From NCBI GenBank assembly GCA_032717465.1, contig CM064732.1, positions 34,525,955 through 34,589,954 of the forward strand: a DNA stretch of 64,000 bases, in the 5' to 3' direction. This stretch comes from Coenobita brevimanus (lineage: Eukaryota > Arthropoda > Malacostraca > Decapoda > Coenobitidae). Below the pieces are notes generated by a model. The model searched no databases, was not told the origin of the DNA, and saw only the letters and a program-made list of their open reading frames with translations. The position numbers were made by a program, and so were the translations under genes. Of the stretch, positions 42,165-53,768 are shown piece by piece (position 1 is the first letter of the stretch; each line of letters opens with the position of its first letter).

Positions 42165-44057
42165 ACTAAATGCTCTCAACTCTCCAACTCGAATTCTTCC
42201 CGCTCCTTCTGGCACCTTGCCAAAAATCTTTCTAACAACTTTACCTCATCATCCTTCCCTCCTCTTTTCTACTCTGATGGTTCTGTAGCTATTTCTTCTA
42301 CTGATAAAGCAGATCTCTTTGCACAGACTTTCTCCTCCAATTCCACCTTAGACGATTCCAGTGCTGTTCCTCCATCACTTCCCCCCTCTGACTTCCTCAT
42401 GGCTGACATTAAAATTTCTTCAGTTGATGTATTTTCTGCCATCACTGGCCTCATTACTAACAAGGCATATGAGCTTGATGGGGTCCCTCCTATTGTTCTC
42501 AAGAACTGTGCTTCTGTGCTTACACCCTGCCTAGTCAAACTCTTTCGCCTTTGTCTGTCAACTTGTACCTTTCCTTCTTGCTGGAAGTTTGCTCTCATTC
42601 AGCCAGTCCCAAAGAAGGGTGACCACTCCCAACCCTCCAACTATCGTCCAATTGCTTTAACGTCCTGTATTTCAAAAGTTTTCGAGTCAATTCTCAATAG
42701 AAAAATTTTAAGGCATCTTTCGTATCACAACCTTCTTTCCGATCGTCAGTATGGGTTCCGTCAGGGACGCTCCACTGGCGATCTTCTCACCTACCTTTCA
42801 GACTCCTGGTCATCCTCCTTTCGGAATTTTGGCGAAAGCTTTGCCATTGCACTTGACATCTCAAAGGCTCTTGATCGAGTCTGGCATAAATCTTTCATTT
42901 CCAAACTGCCCTCCTACGGTTTCTATCCTTCTATCTGTGCCTTCATTGCTAGCTTCCTTTCTGGTCGTTCTATAGCTGCTGTTGTAGACGGCCATCGTTC
43001 TTGTCCTAGATCTATCAACAGTGGTGTTCCTCAGGGCTCTGTCCTATCACCAACTCTCTTCCTTTTATTCATGAATGATCTTCTAAGCTGTAGATCTAAC
43101 CCTATCCACTCATACGCTGATGACTCCACCCTTCACCTTTCCATTCGGTTCCCGCAACGCCCATCTCAACAGTTGCTTCAACAAACAAGGGATGAGGCTA
43201 TGGTACACCTAATGTCTGACTTGGCTCGTATCTCTGACTGGGGTAAAATTAATATGGTTGTTTTTAATGCATCTAAGACTCAGTTCTTACACCTATCAAC
43301 CCGACAAAATCTTCCACAGGCATACCCATTAATGTTTAATAATATTCAGCTTAATCCTGCATCATCCTTGAACATGCTTGGGGTTTCATTTACTCGGGAC
43401 TTATCTTGGAAAGATCATATTACATCTCTTGTAAAATCTGCTTCCAAGAGATTGGGTGTGCTAAGCTGACTCCGCTCTTTCTTTACCCCTGCACAATTGT
43501 TGACTCTATACAGGGGTTTTATCCGCCCCTGTGTGGAGTGCAACTCTCGTGTGTGGGGAGGCTCCCCACATACAGCTCTTCTCAATAGGGTGGAGTCAAA
43601 GGCTTTTCGTCTCATTAACTCTCCTCCTCTTACTGACTCCCTTCAACCTCTGTCTCTTCACCGCACTGTTGCATCTTTATCTCTTTTCTATCGCTACTTT
43701 AATGGTCACTGCTCCTCTGAACTGACTGCTTACATTCCTCCACCTCTACGACGGGCGCGTAGCACCCGTCTGGCAGCAAACTCTCATCCCTTTTCTGTCC
43801 AGCTCTCTAATGCAAGAGTTTACCGTTACTCCCAGTCTTTCATTTATGCAACAGGTCAGCTCTTGAACTGTCTCCCTCTGTCTGTATTTCCTGCTGCCTA
43901 TGATCTCCAGTCTTTCAAACGCAGTGTGTCCAAGCATCTCAAAATGATCGGATCTTGAATTTGGCTCTCTATTGTATTTTGTTTTTCTCTTGGAGAGAAC
44001 TGTTACTGCGGGCTCATGGCTTTTGGTTCCTTCTTCCTTGCATAAAAAAAAAAAAAA
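42165..44057 (+). mobile_element. Jockey-like LINE, 5'-truncated, young
   Basis: Begins at the equivalent of 59137 in the longer LINE and ends with GCATAAAA and poly(A) at 44044-44057. The RT frame 42399-43469 is open for 356 residues. It has [53 protein letters not shown] (the usual KAFD reads KALD) and GVPQGSVLSPTLFLLFMN, and its catalytic box is an intact YADD. A stop at about 43467 (TGA where a homologue has an Arg codon) interrupts it, and the C-terminal part (43497-43958) continues in another frame. Copies here are very similar to the LINE at 59.1-60.95 kb. Confidence 0.93.
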
Positions 44058-44119
44058 TTTCCAGGCGAATCGACCACTGACAACCATGGGGTGGAGCTAT
44101 TGCTCTAGCTCCAGTCAGC

Positions 44120-44500
44120 ACCCCTGAGACAGCTGGTAGCTATTCAACCCTCCTACAGAGATGGCCTGCAGCTGCTCTGGAGGTAACAAGGAGACGGCTG
44201 GTAGCCACTCCCGCCTTCAATAGGAGACGGCCAGAAGCTGCTCTGAACGTGCTCTAAACGAGACGGCCAGTAGCCGCTCGATCCTCCTACAGGAGACGGC
44301 CTGCAGCTGCTCCGGAGGTAACAAGGAGACGGCCGGTAGCCGCTCCAAAGGTGCCCTTGAGTTGGCCTATAGCTGCTTCCTTCCCCAGGCCACGGCCAGT
44401 AGCTGGGCCTTAGCAACGGCTGGTAACCGTACCCTTAGAAAGTCACGGCCAGTAGCCGGTCCCTACAGCAGGAGACAGCCGGTAGCCACTCCTCCGTCAG
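44120..44500 (+). repeat. GC-rich minisatellite, core GAGACGGCCAGTAGCCGCTC
   Basis: The core recurs about ten times with variants (GGAGACGGCCGGTAGCC, GAGACGGCCTGCAGCTGCTC, CACGGCCAGTAGC). Spacing is irregular, about 30-60 bp. Two longer near-duplicates begin ATCCTCCTACAGGAGACGGC and CTACAGAGATGGCCTGCAGC. Confidence 0.85.
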
Positions 44501-45630
44501 GTGCTGACTCATGTCCATGTAACTATAACTCGGAGGGAGACCCCAGCCTGGAGGAATATTGGAGAGGCCCTGTAACTAGCACCGGGTTCTTCTCACAGCA
44601 GCCAGTTCCTGAGAGGACCCACCTGATGGACCCTGGTGGAGGCGACGCCACAGCCCACTCCTGACGGCGCCTCCAGACCTCCCCCAGGACCCCCGAGGGG
44701 GGACACCCCTTCGCCCCGACGCCAGAGATCTTCGTCCTCCGTCAGGCACCTGAGCAAAAGGTTCAGGCAGCTTTTCGGCCCCAGCTCTGAGGGCCAGACT
44801 CCCGCCCCAAGCCCTGAAAGTGCGGGACCCTTCGCCACCAGCAGCCCCAGACGAGAGAGGACGTCCCTACGTGTGATCCCATGGCCCCTGAATACAGAGG
44901 CCCCTGGCAGAACTTAGCCCCGTCAGTAGTGAGGCTGAGTCGTCTCCACCGCCCTTATACCTGACCGCCAGTACGCCCAGTCCCTACAGTGAGTGACAGT
45001 GAAAGCACAATGCCCGTGACATAGTGAAGTAAGGGTAAAACATGAGTGTCAGAATATGGAAAGTCAGTTCGTGAAACATCAGTAATAATATAAAAGAGAG
45101 GTGGAATAAGTAAGGTAACAGTGAAACAGTGAACATGGCAAGGCGGTGAAATAAGGGTCTATCTCAGTGAACATGCTACCAAATAGTGACACCGACTCAC
45201 ATTAAGATCATACGGAGAACCCAGTGCAAGAGTACTAATTAACGACCCGACCTACAAACCAGTTAGCCTGCCAGCAGAGAAAATAGTGCCACAAACTCAA
45301 CCGGTATACAGAACCTAGACTTTCCCAAAATAATAATGTTTAGCTTCTCTGCCCTAAGTGCTATTCACCTTACCCGATCGTGTCCTAAGTAGTATCCTGT
45401 GCGATACTAACACCCGATATCTAAGCCTTAGAATTATAATTGTCCAGCATAACTGTATTTGTGACATCTGCCCGTTCCACTATAGAATTAAGCAATACAC
45501 ATGTAAGGGTGTTGCCTTGAGTTTTTGTGTCCTGCCTCTCTCTTATTTGTCTAAGCTCCGGTCTAGAAAGAGAACCCAGCTGCACACTAGGAGTTAGAGG
45601 GACGGGAAGCCGACCCTAAAACACCTATCT
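44501..45630 (+). other. GC-rich then AT-rich interval with a Pro/Ser-rich open frame
   Basis: A frame at 44636-44917 encodes 93 residues rich in Pro, Ser and Arg (RQRSSSSVRHLSKRFRQLFG). I do not recognise it; composition alone could explain it. Downstream, from about 44980, are AGTGAAA-type words, then ordinary sequence ending in a short (TATC)n at 45622-45638. It could be an unrecognised retroelement body ending in a (TATC)n tail. Confidence 0.35.
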
Positions 45631-45780
45631 ATCTATCTTGGCAATCCCGCAAAGGGTGGCCATTGGACACTGACTTAGTTGTTTTACAGGGAGGGGCACC
45701 AACCCTCCACCAACCCACTTGTTGACACGTAGGGAGCAAGTATGGTTTGGTTATATGGTTACCACCCACATATATATCTT

Positions 45781-46027
45781 ACGTAGTGTACTATTAAGTA
45801 TGCTTGCACCCAGTCGGCTTGCATGGGTCGATTACACTTGATTCACAGACTACACACTAATCCAAAGCCACTCCAACACTACAATCACACTTACAAACAC
45901 TTCTCAACATACATACAGTCTCTACCAGACAGCCTATGCCACTTGGCAGAGATACATAGGCTGTATCATCCTCACTTCGGTCGGGATAGGCCTGTGCTGC
46001 AGTGGACACTCAAATGGCTGATGATTT
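45781..46027 (+). mobile_element. tRNA-headed SINE, family 1, copy 4 (5'-truncated)
   Basis: Lacks the tRNA head and begins near TATTAAGTATGCTTGCACCC. The body and hairpin region (CTCACTTCGGTCGGG, partly mispaired) match family 1. Followed by an (AT)n run to 46161 with one AGT interruption. Confidence 0.9.
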
Positions 46028-46296
<269 letters not shown>

Positions 46297-46338
<42 letters not shown>

Positions 46339-46368
46339 CATATCTCTATCTCAATATCTATATCTATA

Positions 46369-46457
<89 letters not shown>

Positions 46458-46568
46458 ATCTATCTCTATCTCTGTCTCTATCTCTATCTCTATCTGTGTC
46501 TCTATCTCTGTATATCTATCTCTATCTCTATATATCTATCTATCTATATATATCTATATCTATCTATC

Positions 46569-46659
<91 letters not shown>

Positions 46660-46660
46660 A
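46297..46660. repeat. Compound (AT)n, (TCTA)n, (CT)n, (GT)n microsatellite
   Basis: (AT)n at 46297-46335, then TATC/TCTC words, (CT)n to about 46407, (AT)n to 46456, more TATC words, (AT)n at 46600-46641 and (GT)n to about 46660. Reading frames here are repetitive Tyr-Ile and Ser-Leu text. Confidence 0.95.
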
Positions 46661-46665
46661 TACTC

Positions 46666-46908
46666 TGTCGTGTTCTATAAAGTATGCTTGCACCCAGTCG
46701 GCTTGCATGGGCCGATTACGCTTGGTTCACAGACTACACACACATCCAAAGCCACTCCAACACTACAATCACACTAACAGTAACTTCTCACCCTACATAC
46801 AATCTTTACCAGACAGCCATTGCCACTTGGCAGAGATACACAGGCTGTATCGTTCCCACTTCAGTCGGGATAGGCTAGTCCTGCAGTGGACATTCAAACG
46901 GCTGATGG
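46666..46908 (+). mobile_element. tRNA-headed SINE, family 1, copy 6 (5'-truncated)
   Basis: Begins after the head (TATAAAGTATGCTTGCACCC) and ends CAAACGGCTGATGG before (AT)n at 46914-46974. The hairpin loop reads TTCA. Confidence 0.9.
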
Positions 46909-46975
<67 letters not shown>

Positions 46976-46977
<2 letters not shown>

Positions 46978-47339
46978 CCGGCCTATCCCGACCAAAGTGG
47001 GGTTGATACAGCCTATGTATCTCTACCAAGTGGCATAGGCTGTCTGGTAGAGATTGTATGTAGGGTGAGAAGTGCTTGTAAGTGTGATTGTAGTGTTGGA
47101 GTGGCTTTGTATGTGTATATAGTCTGTGAACCAAGTGCAATCGGCCCGTGCAAGCTGACTGGGTGCAAGCATACCTTATAGTACACGACACTGGTTCAAC
47201 CACAGCACCCCTTACGTCCACCAAAGCAGTACGTGGTCAGAAGAATGCTCCCAAAGTTTACTTCCTGAGTGGGGCGCAAATCCTCGTCCTCCAGTATACG
47301 AAAAAGCACACCTTACCCGTACCACTGTACCACGGAGGT
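46976..47339 (-). mobile_element. tRNA-headed SINE, family 1, copy 7
   Basis: Minus-strand copy retaining the head (complement of TACCACGGAGG at 47329-47339) and the B-box region. Together with copy 6 it forms a second inverted SINE pair around an (AT)n hinge. Confidence 0.92.
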
Positions 47340-47349
47340 TATTCACTAT

Positions 47350-47382
47350 ATATAGATAGACAGATAGATAGATAGATAGATA

Positions 47383-47415
<33 letters not shown>
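47350..47415. repeat. (GATA)n and (GT)n microsatellite
   Basis: TAGATAGA words to about 47381, then (GT)n at 47386-47414. Confidence 0.95.
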
Positions 47416-47641
47416 GTCTGATTAGCAGACTGACAGATAAATAGACAGAAATATATATCGAGATGTAGATATATAGATACAGTTGAAAACCATTGCAATA
47501 CACGTTTGATAATTTGTCAGCCAGGAATTTTAGGAAATTTGAGCTTTCTTTGTTTTACCCAGAAAGCCCGAGGACGTCCTTCTCTTGTTATTATTGCTTT
47601 CCCTTGACGATCGTATTTAGTTCATTGGAAAACATTTCGTA

Positions 47642-47644
<3 letters not shown>

Positions 47645-47676
<32 letters not shown>

Positions 47677-47938
47677 TCACCGGGTCGGTCAGGATCACTT
47701 GATGGTCGTGATCGTCAGCTTTTTTTTTTTTTACCCTCCCGGAAGGGAGCTGAGAGCTCATATAGTCCGATCTAAGGGCAAGGCTGTGACCTTCACACAC
47801 GCACACACCCGTCTCCTTGCTCAGGGGGGACAGTAACCACCCGCTTCATCAGTGAAACTTTTCGCAACTTGAGCGAGGCGCGAACTCGACCGTCCACCAG
47901 TTGGCAAGCGAGAACGTTACCACTACACCAGCGAACGG

Positions 47939-47966
<28 letters not shown>
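47645..47966 (-). mobile_element. tRNA-headed SINE, family 3, inserted in (GT)n
   Basis: The SINE occupies about 47673-47938 on the minus strand, between two (GT)n runs (47645-47672 and 47939-47966). From 47938 it reads CACCGTTCGCTGGTGTAGTG and then GGTCGAGTTCGCGCCTCGC, good A-box and B-box matches. The body runs to the left GT run and includes a poly(T) stretch at 47722-47732. The GT runs on either side act as, or hide, the target duplication. Confidence 0.85.
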
Positions 47967-47970
<4 letters not shown>

Positions 47971-48172
47971 CCTTCCTGCACGCTTCCTTCTCTCACCCAT
48001 ACCATCTTAGTCTCCCTCCTTCCTGCCCCTTTGCCAGCACAGCCTGTCCACCAGGGTAGCTAATTATGAAAACGTTGAGGCAAGCGTCCCTGTCGTCATC
48101 ATGGCAGCATTATTAGTGCTGGTGATTGAGGTTCACAAGGTTCCCTACAAGGTACAGTTACTTACCTCCGCC

Positions 48173-48652
48173 AACGAAGTTGAAGGAGGTTATATATTCG
48201 CCTATCAGGTATGTATGTCTGTTTGTTTGTCCACACGAAAGCTCTAAAATTTCTCAGTGAATTTCAATTAAATTTTGTGGAAGGGAGGGCCATGGACCAC
48301 AATAGAATTGATTAAATTTTAGGTAGATCCGGATCCGGATCCTGAGTACCCCGCACAGTATCTTTAATATTTCTCAATGAATTTCGATGAAGTTTTGTGG
48401 AAGGGTGGGCCATGGGCCAAGAAAGTATTAATTAAATATAGGGGAGGGTCCGGATCCGGATGCTATGTATCCGGCACAATATCTCCAAAAGTTCTCAATG
48501 AATTTCAATTAAATTTTTTGGAAGAATAGTCATGGGTCAAGGAACAATTGTTTAAATTTTAGGGCGGATCTAGATCCTATGTCTTCCACACAATACCTCC
48601 ACGGATCCGGATCCAGTTTTTTTTTTTAATGGGAACGGCATTTGCGGAGGTA
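48173..48652. mobile_element. 480-bp TIR element with internal tandem repeat and GGATCCGGATCC words
   Basis: Ends are TACCTCCGCCAA at 48173-48184 and TTTGCGGAGGTA at 48641-48652, inverted with one mismatch. Inside are about three units of 118-122 bp, starting TTTCTCAGTGAATTTCAATT (about 48250), TTTCTCAATGAATTTCGATG (about 48369) and TTCTCAATGAATTTCAATTA (about 48491). Each carries a GGAAGG-like word, CATGGGCC-like text and a GGATCCGGATCC-like word. It has no coding capacity and is probably a MITE-like element; the superfamily is not identified. Confidence 0.8.
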
Positions 48653-48699
48653 TGCGCTTTCTGAGTGCTTTCTAGTTACCTTATGTTTCTTTGAACCTT

Positions 48700-49740
48700 A
48701 TATGTCGCTCAGTACTCCAAAATATTACACCATATTCGATACAGCTGTCTCTATAGACTTGGGGAACTGGGAGATAAGAAGCTGATCGCTATGGCGTCCC
48801 CTAAGTAGGTCACAAGGAGGGAGAAGAGTTATTAGTGCTTAGGAAAGAGTAGGAGGAAAGGTAAGAATCCGTTCATATACAGATATGCGTATAAGAAGAT
48901 ATACTGATGGTGAGTGTCTCTGTGGATGCAAGGCATAGATGCTAATTATTTATAGGTACTGAAAATGGTGGAAATTCTGGATAAAGAATGCCTAATACCT
49001 ATAAGTGAGGTGAAATGGTTTAACAGCCTGAGACATGAGACTAAAAGATACAGTGTAATGTGAAGGGATGGTCATGATGTGCTAAGCAATGTGGTCACTG
49101 TGCGGATGTTAGGGGAAGAAAAATCAGAAATGATGACAAACAGATTGGAAATGAAAGATGTGATTGGAATGGGAGGAGGGGCAAAAAGTAGGTGGGAAGG
49201 TGGTGAGAACGAAGTCTTGAAATATAAATACTAAATGTGCAGGAGAGGGGAGTGTGTGTTGTAGAAAAAAAAAATAATAATTAAAGGTATAGATGGTGAG
49301 CTGACCTGCGGCCTATGATCTGCGACATGCAAGAGATTAAGAGATTAGAGTAAACTGCAAAGAAACCTGAGAGCTTGATTTTGGATATTTCAAACTTGTG
49401 ATCGCTTAGCTCAATCGAAATAAAAGCAGAGGATGTAATGTGTGTGAAGGAGGTTGTTATTTCATTATTTCAAGTGTTAATTTGCTGCAGCGGACAACAG
49501 CATGCTCGTACATTTCACTTATTTCACTGCGTCTAATTTACCACGTAAGGTATGTCCGTAGCTTTCCTATTTAACGCAGTCTAAAAGCCTATTTAAAAAT
49601 ATTATCGCGCATATATGAAGCAAACACTCTCGGTACCGCAACACCAACAGTTCAGTGCTAGTATTTTATCTTGTTCACGCTACTCCAACATTCCACGCCT
49701 GTCAATTGTACCGGTTTGTTTGTCTTTACTGTTCACTGGA
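48700..49740. other. No gene seen
   Basis: Purine-biased ordinary sequence, with poly(A) at about 49266-49275. I find no recognisable coding region. Confidence 0.5.
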
Positions 49741-49747
49741 CAGGGAG

Positions 49748-49749
<2 letters not shown>

Positions 49750-49795
<46 letters not shown>
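49750..49795. repeat. (CT)n microsatellite
   Basis: CT run of about 45 bases. Confidence 0.97.
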
Positions 49796-49796
<1 letters not shown>

Positions 49797-49799
49797 GTA

Positions 49800-51340
49800 C
49801 CGGTATCTCGTAACTCTGAAGTCAAACTTTAGTTTCCATAATACTTTTTTCTTTCATTTATTTTCCTCACTCACTCTTCTCACATCTCCCATTCTTTCGT
49901 CTTCCAATTGCGTATCTTTATTTATTTTTGTTTATCAGTACATGTAAGTACAAGAGTAATCAAAATGAGGATAGAATGGACAAGGGGAAATTGAAGAGGA
50001 AAGTGAATGCAAGTGAGGTGGGTGGGAAGAGAGGAAAGGGGAGGCAGAGGATGAGATAGAACGGTGGGATGGAGAGGTAACTGAAAAGAGTGTGAGTTGG
50101 GGAGAGAGCAGCCTCATACTGGAGGGCGCAGTGACATGTAGGCAATTCGTATTCCACCGCCCCTTCAAGGTTTGGGCTATACATAGATAAATAAAAATAT
50201 ATAAGTAACAATAATAAAACTTCCAACCACAGACATATTAATCCTTTCATTCGGATGACAGTTTTATTGTTTTGTTTTTGTTGCTACCAGATGATTCAAA
50301 TGAGCTTAGTAAAGGCACCACCCACTACAGGGAGTCACCGGTATTTCCATTTCCTCTTGCACTATAAAAGATCGCTTTTAAATCTAAATAAACATGTCTG
50401 TCAGCAGCAGGAATATACAGAGATGTCGTATTAAAGAGGTTAATAAATGAAGTATCGTGAAAGATACCAAAAAACTGGTCGAGAGAGAGAGAGAGAGAGA
50501 GAGAGGCTTAGTTATATAGTTACAATGATACTCCGACAACACGGCCTGTACGGTCCTTACGAGGAGATCTGTCCTTAAAACTATATAAGTACTCTAATAC
50601 TAAAATAGGAGAAAAGGACGGTGCAGCAGAAGGTTCCCCCCCCCCGCCACCCCCCCCCACACACACTCCGGACCCTTCGGCTTTTCTCGTGCTGACTATA
50701 GTTCGAGAAATAACACTTTGCAAAATTAAAAGGCCTGTATAAAATTTCATACGGTCGATAGAAAATAAAATATAATGGAAGCAGAAAGGCTGAACATACA
50801 ACCTCTTACTAATGCTAATCTTAACCTAATGCACTTCTAACTCCACATATATTTAAATTTATATCTGTAGATGGACATTTTTACTGTAAACAAGTATCTG
50901 TGCACACGTGCATGTGCACACAAACGCCTAAGCTCATACGAACCTACGTCGTAACTATGTAAACATACATCTATGAATATATATTTGTTTTGTGTTCCAA
51001 GAGACCTGACAAGGATAGGGCTACGTTGGTGAAGGAGATGGAGCACATGAATTAGCATAGTTAGCCAGGCCATGTCGGGTCGAATCAGGTCATGGATCGT
51101 CACTCTACCCTCTCCTACTCATACCTGAAATACTCTTATTATTATGCATACACTTACTAATTGTAGTTATGTACACACATGTAGATACTGTATAATTATA
51201 CTTTCGTACCTATAGAATATCGATCGCCTCAAGATTTTATTACCGTTTTTTAAAGATTTTTTTTGGTACAGCATTCGGCCAAATTCGTAGGGAGTGCGTT
51301 TTGATAATTTACAATGGAGAAGGCGAAGAAGTTTTAGCTT
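49800..51340. other. No gene seen, with short simple repeats
   Basis: Mixed sequence with (GA)n at about 50480-50505 and a C-rich run at 50637-50660. At 50508-50526 the word CTTAGTTATATAGTTAC resembles the GGTTATATGGTTAC word near element C. I find no convincing gene. Confidence 0.5.
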
Positions 51341-51346
51341 GCATGG

Positions 51347-51350
51347 AGAT

Positions 51351-51380
<30 letters not shown>
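51347..51380. repeat. (GA)n and poly(G) run
   Basis: GA run to about 51372 followed by nine G bases. Confidence 0.95.
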
Positions 51381-51382
<2 letters not shown>

Positions 51383-51589
51383 AATCCGAATGGAAACAAA
51401 AACAATGGTGCCACATTCTCCAGTCTCAAGTGATGGTTCACGCTAGTGCAACGACAGCAAAGAGCAGCAAAAATTAACTTCATTTTGTTTCGTTTTTCCT
51501 GCCATCAGCACGGCTGATGATTCCTATCGCAGCCACGCAGCTGAGAGAGATGAGGCCAGAAAGGCAGGAAAACGAAGGAAAGAGCTGGC

Positions 51590-52165
51590 AAAAAAGAAAA
51601 AAAGTCTTTGTTGTTTCAGAGTATGTAACTTCTTCGCTGACGAGCAATTAGCTATATTTTACAAGAGTCTGGTGTGCTCTCAGCTGGAATTCTGCTCGAC
51701 CTGGTGAAATGGATGTGGAGAGTTTGCACTATAACAACTGGAAAATTCAGAGCAAAGCTTTTAGAATTATTAATACCCCTACTATTACAAATAAACTACC
51801 TCCCTTACTGGTAAGAAGGAATGTTGCCTCCCTTGTATTATTTTACTAATATTCTTATGCAAATGCTCATTTAAACTTGCATCCATTGTGCCACCTCCTT
51901 ACGCCTTCCCCCGCTCTACACGGGCATCTTGTAGCGCTCATGACTGAACTATCACACTGCCATATTGCGGAACCACTGTCTAGCAGAATTCTTTTATTCC
52001 CCGCACAACATCTCTTTGGAACGTGTTTCCCCAAATCGGTTTCCCTCAAACTTTAACCTGCGGCTGTTTTTTATGAAGGTCACCTTTAATCAGGTGTATG
52101 TTTTTTTTATTCCTTTGTTTTTCCTTCCTCAAATTTGTTATTGTAAAAAAAGCAAAAAAAAAAAA
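51590..52165 (+). pseudogene. Decayed LINE RT C-terminal fragment, second Jockey-like family
   Basis: The text follows the post-RT region of Jockey-like LINEs: FYKSLVCSQLEFCSTW, then PRSTRASCSAHD and ITLPYCGTTV, then SFIPRTTSLWN. It corresponds to PCVEYNSHVWGGS, RRACSTRLAANSH and QLWNCLPLS in the main LINE family but is much diverged. Many stops are present. It ends near a poly(A) at 52154-52167. Only the 3' end of the element is left. Confidence 0.7.
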
Positions 52166-52288
52166 AATAATAATGAAGAGGCAAGGAAAAGGAGAGGTTG
52201 GTGACTTCTCAAGCAACGAAGCTACTGTCCGTTATGCAACTAGGATTCTTAACACCCCACCCTTTCTCTTGTTATGAACTTTCCCATC

Positions 52289-52290
52289 AC

Positions 52291-52316
<26 letters not shown>
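52289..52316. repeat. (CT)n microsatellite
   Basis: CT run of about 26 bases. Confidence 0.95.
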
Positions 52317-52321
<5 letters not shown>

Positions 52322-52569
52322 GACCATAAACCTGCTCAGCTGAAGACATGCTTTCGGAGTTATTCCCAAGCCTCAGTCTAAGACGGCACCAGCCAAATTA
52401 TTCTCCTTCTCTATGTTCCAAAGCCTTTTTAAGAGACTTCATGTTGTTTATTTTGTGAGTTGGCTAGTAGGCTTAATTTAGATATTTGGAAATAACAGTG
52501 AGACAATTAATGCTCTAAGTACCGGGATGAAAAGTTGTGAGAATGAGGCTGGAATTGTGAGTGGCAAAG

Positions 52570-52665
52570 CATACAGAGGAAGTGGAAACAGAAGTGTTAG
52601 GTAGTGGAAATAGATGTGTTAGGCAGTAGAGGCAGAAGTGTTAGGCAAGGTAGATTGTTTGGAAA
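52570..52665 (+). repeat. Short minisatellite, unit about 26 bp
   Basis: Three to four units of the type AGTGGAAACAGAAGTGTTAGG. No gene is seen from 52320 to 53760. Confidence 0.65.
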
Positions 52666-53232
52666 CTAGGTTAGTTAAGGCTAAGATCAGGCTAGTTAAT
52701 GGTGACGACTTCAGTCACTTAAGGGAGGGCGCAATTTTGCTCTCCTGGGTAAAGGATATAGAACGTTACTGAAAGTGCTAGTGACCTCGTCAACAACACC
52801 ACGGAGGACTCGTCCTTGTTACTGTGGTATGGGCTAATAGTGTAGGTTTAGGCAGGTCAGAGGAGATGCTTAGGAACATCGTAGGAAGTTTGTTGTATGT
52901 GGTCTTTTATTAAGCTTTGATGATTCCAAATTCTCAACAGAATTATAGGAGTCAAAGTTTGTACTGAAAGCAGGGTGTAAAGTTTGTTGATCTTTGGGAC
53001 AATTTTAGTTATGAGAGGAATTTATATGGCTGAGGCTGCCTTCACCTCAGTAGGGCTGGAAAAGCTAGGTATGTCAGAGTTGTAGGTGACAGTGTTAGGC
53101 ATCCTTTAGTTAGTGACAGAGAAGTGGAAAGATGGACAGTCAATGGCGTAACTGTTATTCAGTCCCTGAAACCAATGACTGTAGAGTAAGTGAGATGAGA
53201 ACAAATCATCAAGGGACTCAGATAGATCTGAC

Positions 53233-53235
<3 letters not shown>

Positions 53236-53284
<49 letters not shown>
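53236..53284. repeat. (AT)n microsatellite
   Basis: AT run of about 49 bases. Confidence 0.96.
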
Positions 53285-53287
<3 letters not shown>

Positions 53288-53768
53288 AAATAAGTTAATT
53301 GATAGTGCCATACACCTGGTATTGGCTAATTATCGCCTGGCAACACCCCACGTGCACTCGTTCGCTAATTTTTCCTGTTTATTTCCCCTTGAAATATGCC
53401 GTATGACCTATTCTCATAATAAATATATATATATAAAAGAAAGGAAGGGAGAAGCCAAGGTGATATTTATATTCACCTGGAACTACCTAATTTACTATGT
53501 ATTGTCTAGATTTCCTACGAATCATTTCATAGCATATAAATTAACAGCAGTCACCACACTGACATTGTCAACTCTTGCTGCCCATGTACGCCACGTCATT
53601 CAGTTTAGTGTTGTCTTTTGAGGTGAAACCATGTCACACTCATGCACTTAATTTCCGCCGCTTCTGTGCCCATTGCAAAGGGCCCTTTGACCTCTATCCC
53701 TACTAAACCTCGTGTGGGAAGCAGTATAGGACTAAGTGACTGCTGTGGAATGTGAACTGGCTTAATGA

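Noticed and set aside
44636..44917. 93-residue Pro/Ser/Arg-rich frame as a host gene
   Set aside because: No recognised domain, GC-rich composition that favours open frames and a repeat setting. Reported only as an unknown interval.
52440..53760. Left terminal repeat of the piggyBac transposase element
   Set aside because: Several TTAA words occur (for example near 52456, 52733 and 53646), but none is followed by sequence matching the right end CCCCTTAACCGTGAGG.
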